A stretch of 64,000 nt of DNA, from the NCBI RefSeq assembly GCF_001485415.1, contig NZ_BCMQ01000001.1:186001-250000 (forward strand), in the 5' to 3' direction. This document shows positions 37,075 to 44,297 of this stretch, in pieces. Each line of letters begins with the position of its first letter. Position 1 is the first letter of the stretch. Source of the DNA: Myroides odoratimimus. Its GTDB lineage: Bacteria; Bacteroidota; Bacteroidia; Flavobacteriales; Flavobacteriaceae. The notes under the pieces were generated by a model. The model saw only the letters and a list, made by a program, of their open reading frames with translations. It was not told the DNA's origin and made no database searches. A program made the translations under genes and the position numbers.

Positions 37075-37161
37075 AACTAATTTATTGTATATAGTCTCTT
37101 ATCACTTTATCCATTCTTTATCCCCACTAACACTTTAACGATCGCCTCATTCTCAAGAACT

Positions 37162-37572
37162 CTATTCATTAATAACATATAAATCAATATCTATCTCTGC
37201 ATTCAATTTCACTAGTAGATTTAGTAATCTTTTATCAAAAAAAATACCAGGTACCTGATTTGGAAATATTTCAGGAATAATAAATAATTTTGATGTTAAA
37301 TTGTTATCATTTATATATTTTACTATTATATCAACTTTAGACGAAAATAATTCCACAAACTGTTCAGTAACATCTTCTGATAACAAAGTATTAGTCTTTC
37401 TAAAACTATATTCCCAATTCGTTTCTTTTCTAAGAACTACATTTGGATGATATTTATCTATTCTATCTCCCTTTTTCCAATAAGCAGTAGGAATAATCCC
37501 AATTGCTTTGGTTAATTCTCTAGGATTCCAATTATCCCCAAAAATCGAATATATCAATCTAAAGTTTGTCAT
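37162..37572 (-). CDS. DUF4279-like immunity-type protein
   Basis: 136 residues, soluble. The start FRLIYSIFGDNWNPRELTKAIGIIPTAYWKKGD, then WEYSFRKT, matches DUF4279, a family common in toxin-immunity neighbourhoods. A toxin-tail-like stump ends 25 bases before its start codon. No other evidence for function. Confidence 0.6.
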   Translation of the reverse strand: MTNFRLIYSIFGDNWNPRELTKAIGIIPTAYWKKGDRIDKYHPNVVLRKETNWEYSFRKTNTLLSEDVTEQFVELFSSKVDIIVKYINDNNLTSKLFIIPEIFPNQVPGIFFDKRLLNLLVKLNAEIDIDLYVINE

Positions 37573-37596
37573 ATTTTTTACTATTTAATAAATATA

Positions 37597-37707
37597 TCAT
37601 GTATTGATAGGTGTTCCTTTTCCTTCCTTCGCTATTATCAAGACTTCATCAGTCTTAGTATGTCTATATAAATCATATCGTGCAATTTTTACATTATCAA
37701 AAAATAT
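37597..37707 (-). pseudogene. toxin C-terminal stump, module 3
   Basis: A 36-codon open stretch continuing in the same frame directly after the TAG stop of the upstream small gene. It includes NVKIARYDLYRHTKTDEV and AKEGKGTPINT, then TGA. The 'RYDLYRH..T.E....GKG.P' pattern resembles C-terminal ends of known polymorphic toxin domains as I remember them. It ends just before the DUF4279-like gene. Confidence 0.55.
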
Positions 37708-38154
37708 CTAATCATTAATTACCAAGTAATCAAGACCACGATCATCAAATACATTTACAACAATCTTATCTTCAAAATTGATAAAGAAAGCAGTAATATT
37801 AATTGAAGGCTCTAATCCCAATTCATAATTTAAATGGCTCAAAAGCAATTGTTTCAATCCCTCTTCTTTAAGATTAAAATGATACAGACCTACTGCACTA
37901 TCATCATTAATTTCTATTAAAAGACAATTATTTGAAAAACTATCACTTTCAGCTAAATCCCAAAAAGTAATTCGAACATAACAATACCCACTCTTAAAAT
38001 TCTTTTCTATCAAAGCAATTATTACCTCTAAAATCTCAAAAACATTATCCTCTCTAAAACTAATTCTTTCAACTCTAAATACCTCTTTAATAGTTTCAAA
38101 TGAACATATTCCAAAAGTACTCCTAGCTTTTTCATCAAATTCTTTTAATACCAT
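37708..38154 (-). CDS. small immunity-like protein (module 4, DUF3885-like end)
   Basis: 148 residues, soluble and acidic. The middle reads SGYCYVRITFWDLAESDSF and the end VNVFDDRGLDYLVIND, which recalls DUF3885, a toxin-associated family; the match is from memory and weak. Its start codon ATGGTATTAA overlaps the last codons of an upstream toxin-like stump, an arrangement common for toxin and immunity genes. Confidence 0.55.
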   Translation of the reverse strand: MVLKEFDEKARSTFGICSFETIKEVFRVERISFREDNVFEILEVIIALIEKNFKSGYCYVRITFWDLAESDSFSNNCLLIEINDDSAVGLYHFNLKEEGLKQLLLSHLNYELGLEPSINITAFFINFEDKIVVNVFDDRGLDYLVIND

Positions 38155-38285
38155 ATCATAAAGCTTTTTAAAATTTCATTGGTAGTACCTATTCTAGTTA
38201 AATACCCCATTAGTTCCAAAGATCTTCCAGACACCATCTTATTTAGACCCACTTCTACTAAAAACTCTCTCTTTCTAAAAACATC
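38145..38285 (-). pseudogene. toxin C-terminal stump, module 4
   Basis: 46 codons between TGA and TAA, reading KREFLVEVGLNKMVSGR, SLELMGYLTRIGTTNE and ILKSFMIWY. There is no start codon and no N-terminal body. The final 10 bases overlap the start of the module 4 small gene in another frame. I read this as the remaining tip of a polymorphic toxin whose body was lost. Confidence 0.55.
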
Positions 38286-38342
38286 TCACTTCTTTATTAA
38301 TTGATTTTACTAACAAATAATATACTTCCCTAATAACAATCT

Positions 38343-38780
38343 TTAGCTATACCTCTTTATTAAAAAGGAATTCCATACTCTACCTCCAAATATAACAGGT
38401 AGTAAAAATCCTTCTTTCACTAATTCTTTTAGTTTTTCATTCAGTTTATCATCATCAATATCAACATGATAATAACTATCAATAAAATCTTTAAGCGCAA
38501 ATGACGTAAAATTATAGGTTAAATCATCAATATAGTGTACGAAGTCAAAGTCACATCTTACATCTCCCTTTTGAATAAAACATCCAGCTCCATGATAATG
38601 GTATTCATATCCATCAATGTTACCATGTTTATAATTTTTAGTACCATTTGAGTTAATATTAATCTTATAAATCTCCTGATATATATCCTCTTCTTTAAGG
38701 CTTAATTTATCTCTAAGCGTTTCTTCAAAATCATGAATAAACCGAACATACTCACTCAGATATTTCTTTATATCATTCAT
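38343..38780 (-). CDS. immunity-like protein, duplicated copy B1
   Basis: 145 residues from MNDIKKYLSEYVRF; six extra codons upstream (MYNKLI) are not conserved in the paralogue's leader reading and were left out. See the copy at 36.6 kb for the shared core. Here residues 15-32 (EETLRDKLSLKEED) and 75-105 differ, so the pair has diverged mainly in surface segments that might decide toxin specificity. Tentative DUF6896 relation. Confidence 0.6.
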   Translation of the reverse strand: MNDIKKYLSEYVRFIHDFEETLRDKLSLKEEDIYQEIYKININSNGTKNYKHGNIDGYEYHYHGAGCFIQKGDVRCDFDFVHYIDDLTYNFTSFALKDFIDSYYHVDIDDDKLNEKLKELVKEGFLLPVIFGGRVWNSFLIKRYS

Positions 38781-38874
38781 AATTAATTTATTATACATAA
38801 CCTTTTATCTTTCTTGCCTAATGCTAAGCATTACTTCTCGTTGAATAATTATTACATTATCACTAATCAGTAGT

Positions 38875-39312
38875 TCACTTCACTACAGTATCGTCATGCT
38901 CACTAAATATTTTATCTACATTCTCTTTACTGTTCAAATCCCAATACCACCATTTATTAGGATTATTTCTCTCTAATAAAAAACGTCTTTGGTAAGCGAC
39001 TTTAAACAACTCTAGAAAAAGAATAAAAACATTTACTAATTCATAATCTGGCAAATTAATTATATTCCTGAGGCTATACTCTTTTACATCTTTGCGAAGC
39101 ATCACACATGGAGTACAAGTCTCTTTAAGCCCACTATTTTTAATCACAGCATCCACATCTGTAATTAAAGGTTTAGATTGTTGTATTAAAAAAACGAGGC
39201 TCTCTAAAAAAAGCCTCTTACTATCTTCTTTATTAAAGAGCTCTGTAACGACTTCTATCCCAATTATAGATTGTCCATACCTATTTACTATTACTTCCTT
39301 CTCTTTATTCAT
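38875..39312 (-). CDS. DUF5958-like small protein (module 5)
   Basis: 145 residues, soluble, mostly helical: IIGIEVVTELFNKEDSKRLFLESLVFLIQQ, then SGLKETCTPCVMLRK, then FILFLELFKVAYQRRFLLERN. The TPCVML motif and helix layout recall DUF5958, a family found with polymorphic toxins; assigned from memory. Its ATG overlaps the stop of a decayed toxin-like stretch (ATGAATAA). Confidence 0.55.
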   Translation of the reverse strand: MNKEKEVIVNRYGQSIIGIEVVTELFNKEDSKRLFLESLVFLIQQSKPLITDVDAVIKNSGLKETCTPCVMLRKDVKEYSLRNIINLPDYELVNVFILFLELFKVAYQRRFLLERNNPNKWWYWDLNSKENVDKIFSEHDDTVVK

Positions 39313-39415
39313 TATTTCTTCTAGCTTTTATTACTATACAACGTCGATTAATATCTCCTCCTTTCTCCGAAAACATCTATCTTTCTAAGAATTCAATCAG
39401 TTGCAATTTTTGCTC
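39305..39415 (-). pseudogene. decayed toxin C-terminal stump, module 5
   Basis: In one frame the minus strand reads EQKLQLIEFLER, a TAG stop, then MFSEKGGDINRRCIVIKARR and NNE, ending in a TAA that overlaps the module 5 gene's ATG. Internal stops show decay. The junction overlap is the main reason to call it a toxin tail. Confidence 0.4.
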
Positions 39416-39540
39416 CTACAAAAAAGGATTCTTAACCTTACTAATCAACGGAAGTATTGTACACCTAGTTGAAAGTAAACTGTTTTTGTATTTAAAATTA
39501 CTTGTACAGCGTAATAAAGTTAACTATTATTCTCTCAACT

Positions 39541-39596
39541 CTCTATCACTATTCAAACACCATAAAAAAACTCCTAAGCAATTATGCTTAGGAGTT
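39541..39596 (-). repeat. boundary repeat with terminator, copy 3
   Basis: CTCTATCACTATTCAAA followed by a perfect 12-bp hairpin (AACTCCTAAGCA / TGCTTAGGAGTT). It is nearly identical in layout to copy 1 and lies before the module 5 stump. Confidence 0.75.
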
Positions 39597-39719
39597 AAAT
39601 TTCACATCCCTAAATAAAAACCACACCACCTCCCTAGCCTTAATCACAACTTGACAGGATACTGCTCCCATAGTGATCGCATTAAAAACAGCCTTAATTA
39701 TGTGAGCACTATCCCATAA
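39591..39719 (-). other. 43-codon open stretch, unexplained
   Basis: This stretch is less AT-rich than the island. On the minus strand it is open for 43 codons: SAHIIKAVFNAITMGAVSC, QVVIKAREVVWFLFRDVK, then FNS and a stop inside the hairpin of copy 3. It has no usable start codon. It may be a gene fragment or a conserved intergenic element. The remaining bases to 39756 hold a TATGCGA direct repeat and nothing else I recognise. Confidence 0.35.
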
Positions 39720-39762
39720 CTATGCGACCAGTATGCGATAAATCAAAAATAAACCAACGAAA

Positions 39763-39792
39763 AAGGCAGTAAAACCGAGGTTTTACTGCCTT
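39763..39792 (-). terminator. terminator of the PH-like membrane protein gene
   Basis: Perfect 14-bp stem AAGGCAGTAAAACC / GGTTTTACTGCCTT followed by a T run on the minus strand. Confidence 0.8.
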
Positions 39793-39829
39793 CTCTGATA
39801 TTTTTTATTTTTCTTTAAAACGATCGTTT

Positions 39830-40309
39830 CTATTTTCGATATTGTGCTATTGCCTTCTGTATTGCAGGCCTAAACTGTACGCTGATATAATCTTCACTAG
39901 TAGGGGCACTAAACATAAACATTGGATTCTCAGGAAATCCCTCTGTCGTTCTAAATAAGACGAAATAACTCTTACCTGCTTTACCCGCATTCATCCATTC
40001 GTCAAATTTATAATAATCAGCTACAGAGCGTCTCTCTCTCACCACGATCAGCACATCGTTTATCTCATTCCACTTGAGTTGCTTCTCTTTGAGTAGGCTT
40101 TTATACGTCACTCCTTCTACGTCTATACTTACTTTGATAAAAAAACATTTATAGACAAAAACGACGAATAGAAATAACATAACAGCACTAAGAGACTTGG
40201 CTAATCCATTGCCAACTTGTAGAAAGAAAATAGACATCCCTAAAAAAGGAAGTAAACAAAATACGAATAGCAATATCTTACTCGTCAAATTATAATAACT
40301 AAACCTCAT
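39830..40309 (-). CDS. membrane protein with PH-like domain
   Basis: 159 residues. Two N-terminal membrane helices (about 9-32 and 38-56) precede a cytoplasmic beta-rich domain (VSIDVEGVTYKSLLKEKQLKWNEIND and on) typical of small bacterial proteins with a pleckstrin-homology-like barrel. Function unknown. The ATG is 1 base after the flavoprotein stop, so the two are co-transcribed. Confidence 0.6.
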   Translation of the reverse strand: MRFSYYNLTSKILLFVFCLLPFLGMSIFFLQVGNGLAKSLSAVMLFLFVVFVYKCFFIKVSIDVEGVTYKSLLKEKQLKWNEINDVLIVVRERRSVADYYKFDEWMNAGKAGKSYFVLFRTTEGFPENPMFMFSAPTSEDYISVQFRPAIQKAIAQYRK

Positions 40310-40310
40310 C

Positions 40311-41534
40311 TTATTTATGTTCTATTTTAGTTGTTATTGCTAATGCAGCAAGGTATCCGTTCGTCCATGCATTCTGAAAATTAAACCCTCCTGTGATGGC
40401 ATCTATATTTAAAATCTCCCCTGCAAAGTACAAATTATTGTGCAATTTACTTTCCATGGTTTTAAAGTTAACCTCTTTTAGGTCTACCCCTCCAGCAGTA
40501 ACAAACTCGTCTTTAAACGTGCTTTTACCATTGACTTGATATTCTCCTTGAGTCAATTCCCCACATAGTATATCTAACTGCTTATTAGTCACATCTGCCC
40601 ATTTGGTATCTTCTGCTATTCCTGATATCACGACCATGCGTTCCCATAGTCTATTAGGCAAATCTAATTCTATACGCTTAATCACATTCTTTTTTGCATG
40701 ATCTTTACGGATGCGTTGCAATTCTTCTTTTAGAGACTCGAAGCTGTGCTGTGGCATCCAATTTACTGTGATATGAAACTGATATTTCTTGTCTGCTAAT
40801 ATTCTAGCACCCCAAGCAGAAAGACGCAATATACCAGGCCCACTCATCCCCCAGTGGGTAATTAATAAAGGCCCTGATGCTTCTAACTTAGTCCCCTTAA
40901 CACTTACCTCAGCAGGTGTAGCTACTCCCATCAAATCTTTGATGCGTTTATCATTGATATTAAATGTAAATAATGAAGGTACTGGCTCTACTATCTTATG
41001 TCCTAATTCGGCTACTGTATTCCACATCTTAGGATTACTCCCCGTAGTCATGATTAGATAAGTCGCTTCGTAGTTACCTGTTGTGGTATCTAGCTTCCAA
41101 CTGTTCTCTTTCTTAAAGATGCCCTGTACACTACTACTCGTGATGACTTCTATCTTCAGCTTCTGTACTGCCTTCATAAAACAGTCTATAATAGTCTGAG
41201 AAGAGTCTGTATCAGGGAACATTCTACCATCCTCTTCTATCTTTAATGTCACGCCATGTCTATCAAACCACTCAATAGTATCACCTGAACAAAACTGATG
41301 AAAAGGCCCTAATAGCTCTTTTGCACCACGAGGGTAGAACTGCGTTAATTCTTTCGGATCAAAACAAGCATGAGTCACATTACATCTTCCTCCTCCTGAT
41401 ATTCTTACTTTAGAAAGCACTTCTTTTCCTCTCTCGATAATCGCTATTTTTAGTCCTTTATTTTGTTCTGCAAGATTAATTGCAGTAAAAAAACCTGCTG
41501 CTCCACCTCCGACTAATATGACATCATAATTCAT
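40311..41534 (-). CDS. HI0933/BaiN-like FAD-dependent oxidoreductase
   Basis: A 407-residue flavoprotein with N-terminal FAD-binding GGGAAGFFTAINLAEQ, the family signature SKVRISGGGRCNVTHAC, and the C-terminal FAGEILNIDAITGGFNFQNAWTNGYLAA. Members are widespread but their reaction is mostly unknown; one is a bile-acid reductase. Substrate cannot be assigned. Confidence 0.88.
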   Translation of the reverse strand: MNYDVILVGGGAAGFFTAINLAEQNKGLKIAIIERGKEVLSKVRISGGGRCNVTHACFDPKELTQFYPRGAKELLGPFHQFCSGDTIEWFDRHGVTLKIEEDGRMFPDTDSSQTIIDCFMKAVQKLKIEVITSSSVQGIFKKENSWKLDTTTGNYEATYLIMTTGSNPKMWNTVAELGHKIVEPVPSLFTFNINDKRIKDLMGVATPAEVSVKGTKLEASGPLLITHWGMSGPGILRLSAWGARILADKKYQFHITVNWMPQHSFESLKEELQRIRKDHAKKNVIKRIELDLPNRLWERMVVISGIAEDTKWADVTNKQLDILCGELTQGEYQVNGKSTFKDEFVTAGGVDLKEVNFKTMESKLHNNLYFAGEILNIDAITGGFNFQNAWTNGYLAALAITTKIEHK

Positions 41535-41659
41535 TGAAAAACCTATTTTAACGTTTAAGACTCTCTTCTAGAGTTTTTTTATTGAGTGTAAAAAATTATC
41601 TTTACGCCAACAAAGATACTTACTTACGATCGCACCACTATCATTGTTAAATTAAGAAT

Positions 41660-42211
41660 ATGAAAAAATTACCTTTCTTAGCTTTAATTGTCTTGTTCTC
41701 TATGTGTAAATCTGCTTCTCACGTAGCCACGAAACCGCCTAAAGAACTGACAGTAGATGAGCGTATCGAAAAAATCAAAGAGGAAGATAGACTTCCTGAA
41801 GAAGATGATGTAATGGATCTACCTGATTATGCTCAGGTGAGAGATGACTTTAGATCCGTTACTGACAAAACGAAAGCAAACTACCTTAGAGGAATGAATG
41901 CTTCTGCTGATAACTACTCTGTAGTCATCTTAACTAAAGGCTTTAAAGGAGAAAATATCTCTATCAAAGGAAATAGCAAGACCTACTACTACGCCATGAC
42001 CATGAGTGATCTACGCTCTGGTATAGCGAAGTCTATCCGTGTAGACAACACGCAAAATATAGTATTAAAAGACAGTTATACAGGAGGCTCACTGACGATA
42101 GAAAGTGACCATGCTAAAATGTTTAAATTCATCTATGTGATGAAAAACAACGCAAATAAGGAAACTCCTTTTAAAGTGACATTTAGCAATACGCTACGTC
42201 CTGTTCGATAA
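41660..42211 (+). CDS. exported protein, probable lipoprotein
   Basis: 183 residues with a short hydrophobic signal ending LIVLFSMC, a near-lipobox. The mature chain is acidic for 40 residues (VDERIEKIKEEDRLPEEDDVMD) and then beta-rich. No family recognised with certainty. It is 9 bases before the next gene, so the two probably form one unit. Confidence 0.6.
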   Translation: MKKLPFLALIVLFSMCKSASHVATKPPKELTVDERIEKIKEEDRLPEEDDVMDLPDYAQVRDDFRSVTDKTKANYLRGMNASADNYSVVILTKGFKGENISIKGNSKTYYYAMTMSDLRSGIAKSIRVDNTQNIVLKDSYTGGSLTIESDHAKMFKFIYVMKNNANKETPFKVTFSNTLRPVR

Positions 42212-42220
42212 TCTTCAATA

Positions 42221-42631
42221 ATGGAAAAAAGAGACCTTGTCCTTAGAATGATACAACAAACGGCTCAATTACTTAGAGCCGTTTTTAATTCGCTTCCTAT
42301 CGATGACTTCGAGACCGAACAGCAAGTACAAGACTTCACCTCGTCTCTTAAGGAGAACTTACACCTAGATCTAGACAAATTTATCCTGCTTACAGATGAA
42401 GAAGTTCTGACTTACTTATTAACCATAGAGGGAATGGATATCGAAAATATAGAATCACTGGCTGACATCCTAAGACTACTAGCTCTCAAAACTCAAGATT
42501 CTTTAAACGAAAAAAGTGCTCTCCTAAATAGCAAAGCACTTCTGTTATTTCAATATGTATCAGATACATCTAAGACCTACGACTGGGGAAGAGAGAATAA
42601 AATTATCACCCTAAAAAGTCGTCTAACTTAG
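42221..42631 (+). CDS. small helical protein of unknown function
   Basis: 136 residues, soluble, leucine-rich and almost fully helical: LVLRMIQQTAQLLRAVFNSL, and TDEEVLTYLLTIEGMDIENI in the middle. DUF6483-like proteins have a similar opening, but I cannot confirm it. The stop codon overlaps that of a convergent 44-residue frame. Confidence 0.6.
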   Translation: MEKRDLVLRMIQQTAQLLRAVFNSLPIDDFETEQQVQDFTSSLKENLHLDLDKFILLTDEEVLTYLLTIEGMDIENIESLADILRLLALKTQDSLNEKSALLNSKALLLFQYVSDTSKTYDWGRENKIITLKSRLT

Positions 42632-42762
42632 TTCTTAGAAGCTCTCTTTTCTTTAGCTCCGATCACTAAGGCAAACAACAATACTACTACTGCTGATATA
42701 AGCAGAAATAGCCCTATCCCAAAGTTTTGCATTGCTACTAGACTTGTACCTATAGATATCAT
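42628..42762 (-). CDS. 44-residue membrane peptide (not in standard length cut-offs)
   Basis: From an ATG the frame reads MISIGTSLVAMQNFGIGLF, then LLISAVVVLLFALVIGAK and EKRASKN. It has one long or two short hydrophobic helices and a basic C-terminus facing the cytoplasm. It lies 26 bases after the carboxypeptidase-regulatory-like gene on the same strand and likely shares its transcript. The codon pattern looks coding. The frame stays open 12 codons further upstream, without a standard start. Confidence 0.5.
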   Translation of the reverse strand: MISIGTSLVAMQNFGIGLFLLISAVVVLLFALVIGAKEKRASKN

Positions 42763-42788
42763 TAATAATCCTACTATTAATACCCCCT

Positions 42789-43499
42789 TTACTTCTCTTC
42801 ATATTTCTTTTTGTTTCTACTTTTTTTATACGCTTTTACTACTGCCTCACCCATAAAAATGTCAGTACTTGCTTCTAAATGAAAATCAATATTATTTGTT
42901 GATCTACCAACTTTGATTTTATTATCTTCAAATCCAATAAATGAAGCTACTAAAGTAAGCCTTTTAGTATTATATTTTTTAGGAATAACTAACTCATACT
43001 CTCCTTCCATATTAGTTTGAGTACCAATATTAGTTCCTTTAATCATAACAACTGTACCAGGTAATTCAAGGTTTGACTCATAAGCCTTTCCTTTAATCAC
43101 TCTTGTATTCTCATTCTTAGTTTCATTCTGAACTAACGTTGGTAAAGGAGTACTTGTCTTAGTATCTTGACATACAGATTCCACCTTAGGTTTCTCTTGA
43201 GCTACAGCTGTACTTATAGTTGTTAGTGCTAACAAATTTACCATTGTAGCCACCATACCATTCAGTCCAAAAGACTTTCTGATTTTCTCTTCTTCTAAGT
43301 CTGTACCTATATACTGACGTGGAATACGTCCGCATATTTTTCCCTCTTTCTTAATATAATTGATGATATCTCGCTTACTTGCTTTAGAGAAGTCAACGAC
43401 TACCTTATCACATACAGCACAGTGTCTCCCTTTATCTTGAGGAGCCATTTTATCCCAATCTTCATGACAGGGTTCTGGTATTTCGATTCTGTATTTCAT
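42789..43499 (-). CDS. membrane protein with carboxypeptidase-regulatory-like domain
   Basis: From MKYRIEIPEPCHEDWDKM the protein has 236 residues. The N-terminal part has a two-cysteine pattern (CHEDWDKM ... HCAVCDKVVVDFS), one central membrane helix (near MVNLLALTTIS), a linker, and a C-terminal CarboxypepD_reg-like beta-sandwich (VIKGKAYESNLELPGTVVMIKGTNIG). An ATG 17 codons upstream lies inside the terminator hairpin of the preceding gene and is rejected. This architecture is common in Bacteroidota; function unknown. Confidence 0.7.
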   Translation of the reverse strand: MKYRIEIPEPCHEDWDKMAPQDKGRHCAVCDKVVVDFSKASKRDIINYIKKEGKICGRIPRQYIGTDLEEEKIRKSFGLNGMVATMVNLLALTTISTAVAQEKPKVESVCQDTKTSTPLPTLVQNETKNENTRVIKGKAYESNLELPGTVVMIKGTNIGTQTNMEGEYELVIPKKYNTKRLTLVASFIGFEDNKIKVGRSTNNIDFHLEASTDIFMGEAVVKAYKKSRNKKKYEEK

Positions 43500-43540
43500 A
43501 GTTACTAATATAGCGAATGATAACACAAACATAAATAATA

Positions 43541-43570
43541 AAAAACGCATAGTGGTATCTATGCGTTTTT
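43541..43570 (-). terminator. terminator of the 240-residue protein gene
   Basis: Stem AAAAACGCATAG / CTATGCGTTTTT, directly after the stop of the gene at 43.6-44.3 kb. Confidence 0.8.
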
Positions 43571-43572
43571 TA

Positions 43573-44295
43573 TTATTTAAAACTATTAGCTATTTTCTTC
43601 CAGCCTTCTTCTACCGACTTAGAGAATACTTTCTTTGTCTTATCTGCCTTTTCTACCACAGGTTTATCTACTTTGCCCTCGCTAGGTATAAATGCTCCTT
43701 TGGCTAGAATATTCTCTTCACCATTAAACAACATGACTTTTAAATCATATTCTCCTTTCTCTCCATCATTACAGCTCGTCACATAAGACACGATTACTTC
43801 AGTCACTCCATCATTATCTAAATCAGTAACAACTGTCCCCATAGGTACATATCCTATATATGGTGCAGGGCTTCCTTCACCGCAGGGTACGACATCATAC
43901 ATCTTCATCGTCATCACATAGCCATTATCATCGTCTTTATTCGTGAACATATACATATAGATTTCACCTTTCGTTCCAGAAGAATACTGACCAAACCCTT
44001 TCTGAGACAAGTCTCTATAAGGGAAATACCCCGTAGTCGTTAGAATCAATATTTTCTCTCCTTCTTTATCTTTCCAACTAATAGATTCCATTACAGTTCC
44101 TCTAAAGTCGAAGGTCTTCGGAATATCGTTATACAATAGCGTCTTTGCCTTAACAGGAGACTCCTTGTCATATATCTGCATCTTCCATTTAGGTTGTAAG
44201 GTACGTTCTAAGTTTCTTGTATTTTGTCCCATCACAACAGAAGAGATAAACAAAAAACTACAGCACAAAAAAAGTAATCTTGACATTATATACAT
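43573..44295 (-). CDS. exported VCBS/FG-GAP-like protein
   Basis: 240 residues with a signal peptide (ending VVMGQN) and one calcium-binding-like VTDLDNDGVTEVIVSY segment (about residues 155-170) as in VCBS/FG-GAP proteins. It resembles a Riemerella protein family linked to surface polysaccharide, but I cannot verify that. It follows the DUF2071 gene by 2 bases and ends at a strong terminator. Confidence 0.6.
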   Translation of the reverse strand: MYIMSRLLFLCCSFLFISSVVMGQNTRNLERTLQPKWKMQIYDKESPVKAKTLLYNDIPKTFDFRGTVMESISWKDKEGEKILILTTTGYFPYRDLSQKGFGQYSSGTKGEIYMYMFTNKDDDNGYVMTMKMYDVVPCGEGSPAPYIGYVPMGTVVTDLDNDGVTEVIVSYVTSCNDGEKGEYDLKVMLFNGEENILAKGAFIPSEGKVDKPVVEKADKTKKVFSKSVEEGWKKIANSFK

Positions 44296-44297
44296 TA

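Noticed and set aside
34000..39830. Prophage or integrative element around the small-gene island
   Set aside because: No integrase, transposase, att-like direct repeat at the ends or tRNA gene was seen.
43500..43550. N-terminal hydrophobic extension of the carboxypeptidase-regulatory-like protein
   Set aside because: Its ATG is inside the terminator of the preceding gene; the MKYRIEIPEPC start fits the family.
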